From: Nocardioides furvisabuli
Lineage (GTDB): Bacteria; Actinomycetota; Actinomycetes; Propionibacteriales; Nocardioidaceae
Assembly (NCBI RefSeq): GCF_021083185.1
Contig: NZ_JAIGQB010000009.1
Span: 62,001-126,000 of the forward strand
Direction of reading: 5' to 3'
DNA length: 64,000 nt
Shown here piece after piece: positions 37,975 to 47,147 of this stretch. Each line of letters opens with the position of its first letter. Positions within the stretch are counted from its first letter, which is position 1. The position numbers and the translations under genes are program-made. The notes below the pieces were generated by a model. The model saw only the letters and a list, made by a program, of their open reading frames with translations. It was not told where the DNA came from and made no database searches.

Positions 37975-39904
37975 CGCGCACCGGCGGGGTCTGTGCTGGA
38001 TGGGAGACGGTCGCCGGCAAGCACCTCGACGAGGTGGGCGTTGAACAGCGAGGCGTACCGAGCCGGTAGGTCGCCGGTCTTGGGCTTGGGCGGCTGGGGG
38101 TCCGCCAGCGTCCGGGGCTGCGGCGCCCACCCTCCGGCGGCCTCGTTGTCGTCGTGGATGAGCTTCGCGACGTCCTCGAGGTCGGTGAACGCACCCTGCT
38201 GACGAGCCACGGCCAGGTCGAGGAGGAAGTTCAGCCGCGCGAGGTTGCGGTACATCTGCTTGCGGTTGGTCAGGAACGGCTCGAGCAGGTGGCGGATGCG
38301 GTTCTCCACCGCGGCGTTCGATGCGGGCAGGTGCGGTTGGGCGGTGAGCAACGGCATCGCCTTCGCGACGCGCGGCTCGTACAGGCGGCGGCGGTCGGTC
38401 ATGCCGGCCACCGGGACGCCGAGGCGGGCTGCGTGGTGCTCGAGGTCGTCCCACCATCGTGCCCAGTCCGCGGGCGTGAGCGCGGCCAGGTCGTCGCGGT
38501 GGAGGAGGTCGAGGTGCTTGGCGAGCGGCTCGACCAGCGTCTTGCGGCCTTGGACGATCGTGGTGGCGGCCTTCGTGTCCAGCAGCGCCTCGCGCAGGTT
38601 GCGGCGCATGTGGAACATGCTCGGCACGAAGCCGACGACGCCAGGGCCGAAGTGGAGGTCGACGGCGTTGCCGATGGCGCTGGCATGGTCGGCGACGACG
38701 AAGTCGGGGCGCACGCCCACCTCGTCGAACATCAGACGCCAAGCGGTGTGGTTCGGGCGCGGGTAGGCGCGCATGAGGCGCAGCCGGTACTCGCGCTGCG
38801 GGAAGCTCATCGGGTCCATCGGGTCGTGCCAGCGGACCTCGACCAGGACCAGCACCGACCAGTAGCGGCGGACGCGCTTCCCGGCGGAGTTCTTCGCCCA
38901 CACCACGACCGGCTGCTCGTCCAGCAGCCAGGTAAGCGGTTGGGCGAGGCCGGCGGTCGGGTTCGCCTCGAGCAGTTGGTCGTTGCGCGTGCGGAGCTTG
39001 CGGTCGCGTTCCTGCATCCGGGCGTTGACGCTGCGCCAGATGAGCGGGGCGTACTGCTCGACCAGGTCGGCGGCCAGGTGCCACGCTCCGGCGGCCTCGC
39101 GGCGGATGTAGGAGGAGCCGGTGCCAGTCGCTCCGGGTCCGAGTGGGATGGCGGCGAGCTCTTCGCCGTGGTCCTCGAGCAGGTGTCGACGCGCACGGTC
39201 GCGGTAGCGGCGCATCATCATCGACGTCGCCGCCTAGCTGGCGCCCATCGAGAGCTCGTTGAGGGCGCGGGCGAACAGCGGCCCGGTCCACGGGGTGTGC
39301 CGGGCGCCGGTGGCAGCGCCGCTGTGGGGCCCGAGGAGTTCGTGGCAGGTGGTGCACTCGTCGTGCCCGACTTCGACGACCTCGCGGGTCAGGGGCGGGC
39401 TGAACCCGTGCGTGAGTTCCGGCTGCCCGTGCGGCACGCACCGGTACCGCTGCCGTCGGCGCGGGCCCTTGCCGTTCGTGCCGTTTCGGGTGATGTGAGC
39501 GCCGGGGTGCTCAGGGCACGCCGGCGGGATGTGGATCGAGGTGAGCGCGGTGTTCGCCGCGCGCAGCAGGACCTGGAACTGGTGCTGCTCGCCGTTGGGA
39601 CGGACGCAGCGGTACCGCTGCCGGCCTTGTTCGTACGCGTGCCGCGCGACTGCAGCTTCCCGTCCGCGTGCCTCGGCTCGGGGCAGTGCACCGCTGGCCG
39701 CCGAGGACTCTCCGCGGCGGGCCGGTCGGCTGGTCGCAGGAAGAAGTGCGGCGCGGCATCGGCCGGGCGGCACTCCCAGCGCTGCTGCGCGCCTGCTGCG
39801 GTGTGGCGGACGCCGCGTCGGCGGAGCCTGCTGCCGGGGTGGGTCGCGCAGGCCTCGGACGAGGCGGAGCCGTCGTCCTCAGGCCCGCCTGCGGTCGCTT
39901 CCAC
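37971..39904 (-). pseudogene. DDE transposase with N-terminal zinc ribbons, broken by a frameshift and an amber codon
   Basis: GTG 39904 has a perfect GGAGG 6 bases upstream. The first frame encodes zinc ribbon 1 ([14 protein letters not shown]...RWEC) and the start of ribbon 2 ([22 protein letters not shown]). Near 39623 the homology continues in the -1 frame ([16 protein letters not shown]), then ribbon 3 (CPEHPGAHITRNG...RYRC). At 39234-39236 an in-frame TAG follows LNELSMGAS, where a Tyr is expected in an HTH. The same frame then runs on to 37971 with candidate DDE residues in WLLDEQP, VVADHAS and AAVENRIR, and FHMRRNL between. Restored length would be about 640 residues. Confidence 0.82.
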
Positions 39905-39994
39905 GACCTACCTCCGTGCAACGAGAAGCGCCGGCCTTCCCTGGCCGACCAGATGGTCGAGCCTACGGGAAAGCCGGCGCTTGTGCCCCCAAAA

Positions 39995-40016
39995 CCACTT
40001 GTAAAGCCGAACAGGA
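39995..40016 (-). repeat. Right terminal inverted repeat of the transposon
   Basis: Reads CCACTTGTAAAGCC...CAGGA on the plus strand and is the perfect reverse complement of the left end. It is followed by CCAGGAGG (40017-40024), the second copy of the target duplication. Confidence 0.93.
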
Positions 40017-40022
40017 CCAGGA

Positions 40023-40038
40023 GGTCGGGGGCGTCCGT
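40023..40038. terminator. Right arm of the split etfA terminator
   Basis: GGTCGGGGGCGTCCGT, 12 bases beyond the etfA stop, complementary to 35630-35645. Alone it cannot form the original hairpin, so etfBA transcripts may read into the transposon. Confidence 0.8.
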
Positions 40039-40050
40039 GGGGCGAGGGAC

Positions 40051-41016
40051 TCAGCCCTTGCGCTCCTTGACCTTGTCGGTCGCTGCGGGCAGGACCGTGT
40101 GGAGGTCACCCACGACGCCGAAGTCGACGAGCTCGAAGATCGGGGCCTCGGGGTCCTTGTTGACCGCGACGATGGTCTTCGACGTCTGCATGCCGGCACG
40201 GTGCTGGATCGCACCCGAGATGCCGTTGGCGACGTAGAGCTGCGGCGAGACCGTCTTGCCGGTCTGCCCGACCTGGAACGCGTGGGGCATCCAGCCGGAG
40301 TCGACGGCCGCACGCGACGCGCCCACGGCCGCACCGAGGGAATCGGCGAAGCCCTCGACGGACTCGAAGTTGCCGCCGGTGCCACGACCGCCGGAGACCA
40401 CGATCGCGGCCTCGGTCAGCTCGGGGCGACCGGTCGCCTGGCGCGGCTGCGTGGCCACGATCTGCGCCGTCTTCGCCGCGTCCGACACCGTCGCGGTGAA
40501 CGCCTCGACGGCGCCCGCGCCCGCGGCCTCCTCGGGGGCGGCCGAGTTGGGCTTCACCGTGATGATCGGCGTGCCCTGCGTGACCTTGGCCTGCACGGTG
40601 TAGTTGCCGGCGAACACGCTCTGCGTGGTCACGCCACCCTCGGCGACGTCGACGGCGTCGGTGATCAGGCCCGAGCCCAGCTTGATCGCCAGGCGACCGG
40701 CGACCTCCTTGTTCTCGAACGTCGACGGCAGCAGGATCGCGGCCAATCCCCCGGCTGCGCTGCTCTTCTCCGCCAGCTGCTGCAGCGCCTCGGCCTTCGG
40801 CGCGACGAGATAGCCCTTGATCTGGGCGTCGTCGACGACGTAGACCTTCTCGGCGCCGTACTTCTTGACCTTCTCGGCCACGGCGTCGCCCTGGTCGGGC
40901 GAGCCGAAGAACACCGCGGACGGCTCGCCGAGGCGGCGCGCGATCGTGAGGAGCTCGTAGGTGGGCTTCTTGACCTCGCCGTCGGCGTGGTCGATGACTA
41001 CCAGGACTTCAGACAT
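40051..41016 (-). CDS. etfA: Electron transfer flavoprotein subunit alpha
   Basis: 321 residues. The C-terminal FAD-binding domain is clear ([55 protein letters not shown]). It partners EtfB to move electrons from acyl-CoA dehydrogenases to the quinone pool. ATG 41016 has GGAGAG 5 bases upstream, 19 bp after the etfB stop. Its transcription terminator was disrupted by the transposon. Confidence 0.97.
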   Translation of the reverse strand: MSEVLVVIDHADGEVKKPTYELLTIARRLGEPSAVFFGSPDQGDAVAEKVKKYGAEKVYVVDDAQIKGYLVAPKAEALQQLAEKSSAAGGLAAILLPSTFENKEVAGRLAIKLGSGLITDAVDVAEGGVTTQSVFAGNYTVQAKVTQGTPIITVKPNSAAPEEAAGAGAVEAFTATVSDAAKTAQIVATQPRQATGRPELTEAAIVVSGGRGTGGNFESVEGFADSLGAAVGASRAAVDSGWMPHAFQVGQTGKTVSPQLYVANGISGAIQHRAGMQTSKTIVAVNKDPEAPIFELVDFGVVGDLHTVLPAATDKVKERKG

Positions 41017-41035
41017 GGTGGCTCTCCTGTCCTGC

Positions 41036-41824
41036 TCAGATGAACTTCTTGGACGCGAGGAAGCCGACCAGCGCGTCAGCGCCCGAGCCGTCCTCGTCGG
41101 TGACGATCTCGCCGGCGGTGCGCGGCGGGCGCTCGGTGGTGTCCTCGACCTGCGACCAGGCCACCGAGAGGCCGACCTGGCCGGCGTCGACGCCGAGGTC
41201 GGACAGCGAGAAGGTGTCCAGCGGCTTCTTCTTCGCGGCCATGATGCCCTTGAAGGAGGGGTAGCGCGCCTCGCCCGACTGGTCGGTGACCGACAGCACG
41301 ATCGGCAGCGTCGCGCCGATGACCTCGGTCGAGCCCTCGTTGTCACGCTTGATGCGGACCTGGTCGCCCTGCGACTCGATCACCGAGGCGAGCGTGACCT
41401 GCGGCATGCCCAGACGCTCGGCCAGCATCGCCGGCACCACGGAGCCGGAGGCGTCCGTGGAGGCCATGCCGCAGACCACGAGGTCCGCGCCGACCTTCTC
41501 GATCGCCTTGGCCAGCACCAGCGAGGTGGCGATGTAGTCGGAGCCCGCGATCGCGTCGTCGACGACGTGGACGCCCTTGTCGGCACCCATCTGCAGCGCC
41601 TTGCGCACCGCGTCGACGGCCTTCTCGGGGCCGACGGTCAACGCGGTGATCTCGATGTCCTCACCCTCGCGCTTCTCGCGGAACTGCAGGGCCTGCTCGA
41701 CGGCGTACTCGTCGAGCTCGGACAGCAGCCCGTCGACGCCGACGCGGTCGACGGTGTAGTCGTCCTCGAACTTGCGGTCGGCCGTGGCGTCCGGCACGTA
41801 CTTCACACAGACAACAATGTTCAT
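41036..41824 (-). CDS. etfB: Electron transfer flavoprotein subunit beta
   Basis: 262 residues of the AMP-binding beta subunit. MNIVVCVKYVPDATADRKF, the adenine-nucleotide region ALQMGADKGVHVVDDA and the recognition-loop region QVTLASVIESQG are typical. First gene of etfBA. Upstream, the palindrome at 41927-41939 may be regulatory. Confidence 0.97.
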   Translation of the reverse strand: MNIVVCVKYVPDATADRKFEDDYTVDRVGVDGLLSELDEYAVEQALQFREKREGEDIEITALTVGPEKAVDAVRKALQMGADKGVHVVDDAIAGSDYIATSLVLAKAIEKVGADLVVCGMASTDASGSVVPAMLAERLGMPQVTLASVIESQGDQVRIKRDNEGSTEVIGATLPIVLSVTDQSGEARYPSFKGIMAAKKKPLDTFSLSDLGVDAGQVGLSVAWSQVEDTTERPPRTAGEIVTDEDGSGADALVGFLASKKFI

Positions 41825-41926
41825 GGTGGTGTGGCCTCGCGGCCCCTCCTGTGCACTCGGATGTGCTGGTGAGGTTACTTGCCGCCACGTCGCCGGGGAA
41901 TGGCGATCCGGGTGGGGTCGCTCACA

Positions 41927-41939
41927 GTGACACTGTCAC
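41927..41939. promoter_or_regulatory. Inverted repeat GTGACACTGTCAC upstream of etfB
   Basis: Six-base arms GTGACA/TGTCAC around one central base, about 105 bp upstream of etfB and 22 bp downstream of the end of the Ig-repeat gene. It could be an operator for etfBA or part of the end of the upstream transcript. Confidence 0.35.
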
Positions 41940-41960
41940 GGTCGTGTGCGGTGTCCCGGA

Positions 41961-42638
41961 TCACCTGCGCGGGACGCGGAACCGCCCGACCACCCGCGTA
42001 CGCCGGTGCTGGCTGTCCCCGACGTAGGTCACCTCCACGCGGTAGCCGCCGGCGCGCAGGCGCCCGAGGCGTGCCACCGCGGCACCGCCGGCGTCGAGCC
42101 GCACCCCCACCCGCGCGACGCGGCCCACGCCGGCCCGGCGGAGGCCGACCCGCACCCGGCCGGCGGGACGGGTGCCGTAGTCCCCGTCGACACGGAGACG
42201 CACCGACGTCGCGACGCGCGTGCGCCTGCCTGCCACCTGCACCTGCAGGTGCGAGCGCGCCGGCGCGACGACCCATTCCTCGGTCGACGAGGAGCTGCCG
42301 GACTGCGCGGCCGGGAGCTGGGGGACGTAGGTCGCGGCCACCGCGTGGGTGCCCACCAGCAGCCGCGGCAGCACGATCGTGGCGGCTCCGCCGGCGCCGA
42401 GGTTGGCCTTGATGCGGAGGTCGTCGACGGCGAAGACGACGTCACCCTGCGGCTGCCCCCCGTCACTCACGACCCGCGCGGACGCGGTCACCGACTGCCC
42501 GTACGCCGACTCGGTGGCGCTGAGCACGAGGGCCGTGCTGGACGGCGCCCCGGACGCCGCCACAGGACCCGCCGGGACGACTGCCAGGGCCAGCACGGCC
42601 GCCGACGCCGTGGCGAGCGACCGGGACATGGGCGACAT
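41961..42638 (-). CDS. Secreted Ig-like repeat protein
   Basis: 225 residues. A signal peptide (SLATASAAVLALAVVPAGPVAASG) precedes two bacterial Ig-like modules: STALVLSATESAYGQSVTASARV...GTHAVAATYVP and RTRVATSVRLRVDGDYG...GGYRVEVTYVGD. The C-terminus is very Arg-rich with many RVRV strands and no anchor, so it is probably secreted or wall-associated. ATG 42638 chosen; an ATG three codons later is possible. Function unknown. Confidence 0.75.
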   Translation of the reverse strand: MSPMSRSLATASAAVLALAVVPAGPVAASGAPSSTALVLSATESAYGQSVTASARVVSDGGQPQGDVVFAVDDLRIKANLGAGGAATIVLPRLLVGTHAVAATYVPQLPAAQSGSSSSTEEWVVAPARSHLQVQVAGRRTRVATSVRLRVDGDYGTRPAGRVRVGLRRAGVGRVARVGVRLDAGGAAVARLGRLRAGGYRVEVTYVGDSQHRRTRVVGRFRVPRR

Positions 42639-42658
42639 CGTGGAACCCTGCGTCGAGG

Positions 42659-42961
42659 TCAGGGCTTCACGACGCGGTCGAGGATGCGACCCACGACCAG
42701 CCAGGCGATCGCACCGAGACCCCAGTTGAAGAGCGCGTTCTTGACCTCGGCACCCTCCCCGCCGAACTGCTTGATGCCCTCCTTGCGCGAGAAGACGTCG
42801 AGGTCGACGACCGTGGCGGCCTGCAGGACCGCGTCGACGAGCGCGTTGGAGGTGTTGGCGTCCAGCGCGACCAGCAGCGCGCCGACGGCGAGCACCAGGG
42901 CGCACAGCACGCAGGCCAGCCACAGGACGTGGGCCAGCGCAGCCCGGATCTTCGTTGCCAC
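42659..42961 (-). CDS. Small membrane protein, hypothetical
   Basis: 100 residues with two transmembrane segments (VLWLACVLCALVLAVGALLVAL and LFNWGLGAIAWLVVGRIL) separated by an about 40-residue loop (VVDLDVFSRKEGIKQFGG). GTG 42961 with GGAGA 8 bases upstream. The pattern recurs in actinobacteria but I know no function. It is followed after 20 bp by the secreted Ig-repeat gene. Confidence 0.75.
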   Translation of the reverse strand: MATKIRAALAHVLWLACVLCALVLAVGALLVALDANTSNALVDAVLQAATVVDLDVFSRKEGIKQFGGEGAEVKNALFNWGLGAIAWLVVGRILDRVVKP

Positions 42962-43020
42962 AGTGCATGTCTCCTTGTCGGGGCCGGGGTCGGCCCGTGG
43001 TGAGCGGGGGTGGGACCAGG

Positions 43021-43797
43021 TCAGCGGCCGACGAACGTGGCCTTGCCCGGTCCGTTCTCAACGAACGAGGTGATGCCACGGGTACGGTCCTCGGTGGCGA
43101 AGACCCCGGCGAACTGCTGCCGCTCGATCTCCAGGCCGGTGTCGAGGTCGACCTCGCTCCCCCGGTCGATGCACTCCTTCGCGGCGCGGATCGCCAGCGC
43201 GGCCGCCCCGCTGAACTGCGCGGCCCAGGCGACCGACTCCTCCAGCACCTTGTCGGCGGGGACGACGCGGTCCACCATGCCGATGCGCAGGGCCTCGTCG
43301 GCCCTGACGAAGCGTCCGGTGAAGATGATGTCCTTGGCCTTCGCCGTTCCGACCAGTCGAGCGAGCCGCTGGGTGCCGCCCGCGCCGGGGATGATGCCCA
43401 GCAGGACCTCGGGCTGGCCGAAGACGGCGTCCTCGGCGGCGAAGCGCAGGTCGGCCGAGAGCGCGAGCTCGCAGCCCCCGCCGAGGGCGTAGCCGTTCAC
43501 CGCGGCGACGACGGGCTTCGGGATCCGGGCGATCGCGGTGGTGGCGGTGCTGACGGACGTCGAGACCTTGACCATGTCGGCGTACGACATGTCCGCCATC
43601 TCCTTGACGTCGTTGCCGGCGGCGAAGACCCGCTCGCCGCCCCACAGCACCACGGCGCGTACGTCGTCGCGCTCGGTGAGCTCGGCGGCCGCCTCGCGGA
43701 GGTCGGCCTGCACCTGCACGCTGATCGCGTTCATCTTGGGCCGGTCCAGCCGCAGGACCGCGACCTGGTCGGTCACGTCGATCGAGACGAACTCCAT
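43021..43797 (-). CDS. Enoyl-CoA hydratase/isomerase family protein
   Basis: 258-residue crotonase-fold enzyme. The oxyanion-hole motifs FAAGNDVKEM and VNGYALGGGCELALSADLRF are intact, and the two acidic catalytic positions fall in GCELALSADL and QPEVLLGIIPGAGGTQRL, as in true hydratases. Expected in fatty-acid beta-oxidation, consistent with etfBA nearby on the same strand. ATG 43797; divergent from glgX. Confidence 0.93.
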   Translation of the reverse strand: MEFVSIDVTDQVAVLRLDRPKMNAISVQVQADLREAAAELTERDDVRAVVLWGGERVFAAGNDVKEMADMSYADMVKVSTSVSTATTAIARIPKPVVAAVNGYALGGGCELALSADLRFAAEDAVFGQPEVLLGIIPGAGGTQRLARLVGTAKAKDIIFTGRFVRADEALRIGMVDRVVPADKVLEESVAWAAQFSGAAALAIRAAKECIDRGSEVDLDTGLEIERQQFAGVFATEDRTRGITSFVENGPGKATFVGR

Positions 43798-43889
43798 GGT
43801 TGCTCCCCTTCATCTGTGCGCCGGTGCGCCGGCGCCCGCGTGCACCACTGCGTGGGCGCATTCTGCCGTGCCCGCCGGCAAGCACCACA

Positions 43890-46076
43890 ATGGCTCGCGT
43901 GACACCGCCCCCCGACCAAGCATCAGTCTGGAACCACGACGGCGAGACGCGAGAGGTCTGGCCGGGTCGCAACTACCCCCTCGGGGCGACCTGGTCCCAC
44001 GACGCGACCAACTTCGCGGTCTACTCACCCAACGCCGAGCGGCTCTGGGTGTGCCTCTTCGACGACGACGACGTCGAGACGCGCCACCTGCTCACCGAGC
44101 ACTCCCTCGGCGTGTGGCACGGGGCGGTGCCCGGCGTCGCGCCCGGAACCCGCTACGGCTACCGCGCCCACGGCCCGTGGGACCCCGACGCCGGCCTGCG
44201 GTTCAACGCCGCCAAGCTGCTGCTCGACCCCTACGCCAAGGCGGTCTCGGGTGACCTGGTGGTCGACGAGGCGATCTTCGGCTACGTGCCGGGTGAGCCC
44301 GACACCATCAGCGACCTCGACTCCGCGGCGTACGTGCCGCGCAGCGTGGTCGTCTACGACGACTTCCAGTGGGGCGCCGACACCTCGCCGCGTCGGCGCT
44401 GGCGCGACACGGTCATCTACGAGATGCACGTCAAGGGCATGACCGCGCTGCACGACCGGGTGCCCGAGGAGCTGCGCGGGACCTACGCCGGGCTCGCCAC
44501 GCCGGCGGTCACCGACTACCTCCGCGACCTCGGCGTCACGGCCGTCGAGCTGCTGCCGGTGCACCAGTTCTTCTCCGAGCCGGCGCTGGCCGAACGCGGC
44601 CTGGTGAACTACTGGGGCTACAACTCCCTCGGCTTCTTCGCCCCGCACAACGCCTACTCTCACGCCGGCGACCGCGGCCAGCAGGTCACCGAGTTCAAGC
44701 AGATGGTGAGGGCCTTCCACGAGGCGGGCCTCGAGGTCATCCTCGACGTGGTCTACAACCACACTGCCGAGGCGGGTCCGCTCGGGCCGACGCTGAGCTT
44801 CCGCGGGCTCGACGACCTCGGCTACTACCAACGCGTCGTCGCCCCGCAGCCCGAGCCGGGCGAGGACCCGATGCCCGACACCTACTGGGACGTGACCGGC
44901 TGCGGCAACACCGTCGACGCCACCCACACCCAGAGCCTGCGGATGATCCTCGACTCGCTGCGCTACTGGGTCAACGAGATGCACGTCGACGGCTTCCGCT
45001 TCGACCTGATGAGCGCGCTGACCCGCACCAACCAGGTCGTCGACCTCGGCAGCCACCTGATCACCGCGATCGGCCAGGACCCGGTCCTGCGCCACGTGAA
45101 GCTGATCGCCGAGCCGTGGGACGCCTCGATGGACGGCTATCGCGTCGGCCGCTTCCCCCCGCCGTGGATCGAGTGGAACGACCAGTTCCGCGACACCGTG
45201 CGGGACTTCTGGCGCGGCCACTCCGCCGGCGTACGCACCGTGGCGACGCGCCTGGCTGGCTCGAGCGACCTGTACGCCGACGACGGCCGCTCGCCCTACG
45301 CGTCGGTGAACTTCGTGACCGCGCACGACGGGTTCACGTTGCGCGACCTGGTGTCGTACAACGACAAGCACAACGAGGCCAACGGCGAGGACAACCGCGA
45401 CGGCACCGACAACAACCGGTCGTGGAACTGCGGGGCCGAGGGCGAGACGGACGACGCGGAGGTCATCGCCATGCGACGCCGCCAGGCGGCCAACCTGATG
45501 GCCACCCTCTGCTTCTCCAGCGGCGTGCCGATGCTGACCGCCGGCGACGAGCGCGGACGCACGCAGGGCGGCAACAACAACGCCTACGGCCAGGACAACG
45601 AGACGTCGTGGGTCGACTGGCGTCCCGACGACGCGTGGCTCGACCTCTACGAGATCACCAAGACCGCGCTGCGACTGCGCCGTGAACACCCTGTCCTGCG
45701 CCAGCGGCACTGGTTCGAGGGCCGGCCCACCATCCGCGGCGGCATCAAGGACCTCGTCTGGGTCCACCCCAGCGGCCGCGAGATGGCGACCGACGACTGG
45801 AACGACGACTCGGTCCGCACGGTCGGGATGTTCCTCAACGGCGCGCCGCTGCGCTACCCCGGTCCACGCGGCGAGCAGATCCGCGACAAGTCCTTCATGA
45901 TCTGGCTCAACGCCGGGGCCGACGACGTGGAGCTCGTCCTCCCGGACAACCAGTGGGTCCACCACGGCGAGGTGGTGCTCTCGACCAACGCCGACGTCGC
46001 CGTGGGCACGCCGGTCGTCGCAGGCACCTCGATGCTGCTGCAGGCCCGCTCGGTGCTGGTGATGCGCCAGACCTGA
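43890..46076 (+). CDS. glgX: Glycogen debranching enzyme GlgX
   Basis: 728-residue GH13 isoamylase-type enzyme that cuts alpha-1,6 branches of phosphorylase-limit glucans. An N-terminal CBM48 (NYPLGATWSHDATNFAVYSP) precedes the barrel: nucleophile in GFRFDLMSAL, acid in LIAEPWDA, and VTAHDGFTLRDL. ATG 43890; upstream in-frame sequence reads through the divergent echA promoter. It works with GlgP, encoded 2 kb downstream on the other strand. Confidence 0.95.
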   Translation: MARVTPPPDQASVWNHDGETREVWPGRNYPLGATWSHDATNFAVYSPNAERLWVCLFDDDDVETRHLLTEHSLGVWHGAVPGVAPGTRYGYRAHGPWDPDAGLRFNAAKLLLDPYAKAVSGDLVVDEAIFGYVPGEPDTISDLDSAAYVPRSVVVYDDFQWGADTSPRRRWRDTVIYEMHVKGMTALHDRVPEELRGTYAGLATPAVTDYLRDLGVTAVELLPVHQFFSEPALAERGLVNYWGYNSLGFFAPHNAYSHAGDRGQQVTEFKQMVRAFHEAGLEVILDVVYNHTAEAGPLGPTLSFRGLDDLGYYQRVVAPQPEPGEDPMPDTYWDVTGCGNTVDATHTQSLRMILDSLRYWVNEMHVDGFRFDLMSALTRTNQVVDLGSHLITAIGQDPVLRHVKLIAEPWDASMDGYRVGRFPPPWIEWNDQFRDTVRDFWRGHSAGVRTVATRLAGSSDLYADDGRSPYASVNFVTAHDGFTLRDLVSYNDKHNEANGEDNRDGTDNNRSWNCGAEGETDDAEVIAMRRRQAANLMATLCFSSGVPMLTAGDERGRTQGGNNNAYGQDNETSWVDWRPDDAWLDLYEITKTALRLRREHPVLRQRHWFEGRPTIRGGIKDLVWVHPSGREMATDDWNDDSVRTVGMFLNGAPLRYPGPRGEQIRDKSFMIWLNAGADDVELVLPDNQWVHHGEVVLSTNADVAVGTPVVAGTSMLLQARSVLVMRQT

Positions 46077-46125
46077 CGGGCCTCCGCATATTGGTCCCAC
46101 GGTCCTGGCCTGCGACGATGAGGCC

Positions 46126-46494
46126 ATGGCCAGCAGCGTCCCCGCACGTCGGCAGGAGAAGGGTCGAGGTCACCTCCTCGACATGAACGCCCCTCGTCGC
46201 GTCGTGGCGGACCCCGAGAAGGACGCGCGCGACCTCGCGCGCGTGCAGAAGTGGGTGATGTCGACGCTGGCCGTCACGACGATCCTCCACCTGGTGGTCG
46301 GCCTGGTGGTGGCCGCGGTCATGCTCGACGACGCACCGGACAGCTCGAAGATCGGGCTCAACGTCATCGCCGGGATCTTCGGTGCGATCGCCGTCGCGAC
46401 AGGGCTCGCGATCCACGGTCGCCGCATCCTCTCGCCCTGGCTGTTGCTCGGCCTGGTGCCGACCGCGACCGGCCTCGTGCTGACCTTCGGCTGA
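46126..46494 (+). CDS. Three-helix membrane protein, hypothetical
   Basis: 122 residues. A basic N-terminus (about 40 residues) leads to three hydrophobic segments (VMSTLAVTTILHLVVGLVVAAVM; IGLNVIAGIFGAIAVATGLAI; WLLLGLVPTATGLVLTFG). It is 49 bp after glgX and may be read on from it. An in-frame ATG at 46183 (MNAPRRV) is an alternative start. No recognised family. Confidence 0.7.
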   Translation: MASSVPARRQEKGRGHLLDMNAPRRVVADPEKDARDLARVQKWVMSTLAVTTILHLVVGLVVAAVMLDDAPDSSKIGLNVIAGIFGAIAVATGLAIHGRRILSPWLLLGLVPTATGLVLTFG

Positions 46495-46623
46495 GGCGCC
46501 GGCCGCGGAGACGCCCGGCGTCGACGGCCGCCGCACGTGCGGGTACGGCGACACCCGGGTCGAGCGAGGTGAGGTCGGCGGCGAGCTGCGGCACGGGGCT
46601 GCGCGTGGGCGCGCCGCCGCGGG

Positions 46624-47073
46624 CTAGGAGCTGACCCGCTCCGTCAGCGTCCGCAGGGTCACCTGCAGGTCGGAGAACTCCTGCACGCTCAGGGCGAGCG
46701 CTTCCTTCATGTCGCAGTGGATGCGCTCGGCGTGGCTCCGGAGGCGCTCGCCCTTCGCGGTGAGCGACACGACCACGAAGCGCTCGTCCTCGTTGTCGCG
46801 GTGCCGTGCGACGAACCCCGCGACCTCCATCCGCCGCAGGAGAGGGGTGAGCGTCCCGTGGTCGAGCCGCAACGCCTCCGCGATGTCACGGACCGCCCGC
46901 TCGTCGCGCTCCCAGAGCACGATGAGCACGAGGTACTGCGGGTACGTCAGGCCCAGCTGGGTGAGCGCGGGACGGTAGGCGGCCGTGACCGCCCGGGAGG
47001 CGGCGTAGAGGTCGAAGCACAGCTGGTCCGACAACGAAGGGGTGTCGATCTCGGTCACCGGGACATCATGCAC
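46624..47073 (-). CDS. MarR-family regulator of the OhrR type
   Basis: 149 residues. The N-terminal LCFDLYAASRAVTAAY resembles the peroxide-sensing Cys region of OhrR (LCFALY...), and QLGLTYPQYLVLIVLWE plus VRDIAEALRLDHGTLTPLLRRME is the winged HTH. A second Cys (IHCDM) near the C-terminus could resolve a disulfide. No ohr peroxidase gene is in the window. GTG 47073 or GTG 47058 may be the start. The divergent gap holds a palindrome. Confidence 0.85.
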   Translation of the reverse strand: MHDVPVTEIDTPSLSDQLCFDLYAASRAVTAAYRPALTQLGLTYPQYLVLIVLWERDERAVRDIAEALRLDHGTLTPLLRRMEVAGFVARHRDNEDERFVVVSLTAKGERLRSHAERIHCDMKEALALSVQEFSDLQVTLRTLTERVSS

Positions 47074-47087
47074 CCCGGAGGCGCTAC

Positions 47088-47099
47088 CTTGTGCACAAG
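47088..47099. promoter_or_regulatory. Candidate MarR operator CTTGTGCACAAG
   Basis: Perfect 12-bp palindrome in the 74-bp gap between the MarR-like gene and the divergent sigma-like gene, 15 bp upstream of the former. Size and position fit an autoregulatory MarR site. Confidence 0.6.
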
Positions 47100-47147
47100 A
47101 TCATTGGACGCAAGATGTTGAGGACCCCTGGGAAGGGAGTGCCGATC

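Larger units (their letters stand above)
35652..40016. mobile_element. 4.4-kb DDE transposon carrying a DEDDh exonuclease and a lipoprotein gene
   Basis: Bounded by perfect 22-bp inverted repeats starting TCCTGTTCGGCTTTACAAGT and flanked by CCAGGAGG direct repeats (35644-35651, 40017-40024). Because the outer target bases mirror the ends, a 24-bp TIR starting GGTCCTG with a 4-bp AGGA duplication is equally consistent. Contents: lipoprotein gene (+), exonuclease gene (-), transposase gene (-, broken), the last two coupled by ATGA. Transposase transcription starts at the right end. TIR shape and 8-bp duplication are compatible with an ISL3-like element, but the exact family is not recognised. 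Confidence 0.88.

Noticed and set aside
46495..46623. 129-bp gap between the membrane protein and the MarR-like gene
   Set aside because: Checked for promoters, repeats and small ORFs. Only GC-rich sequence without a convincing signal was seen.
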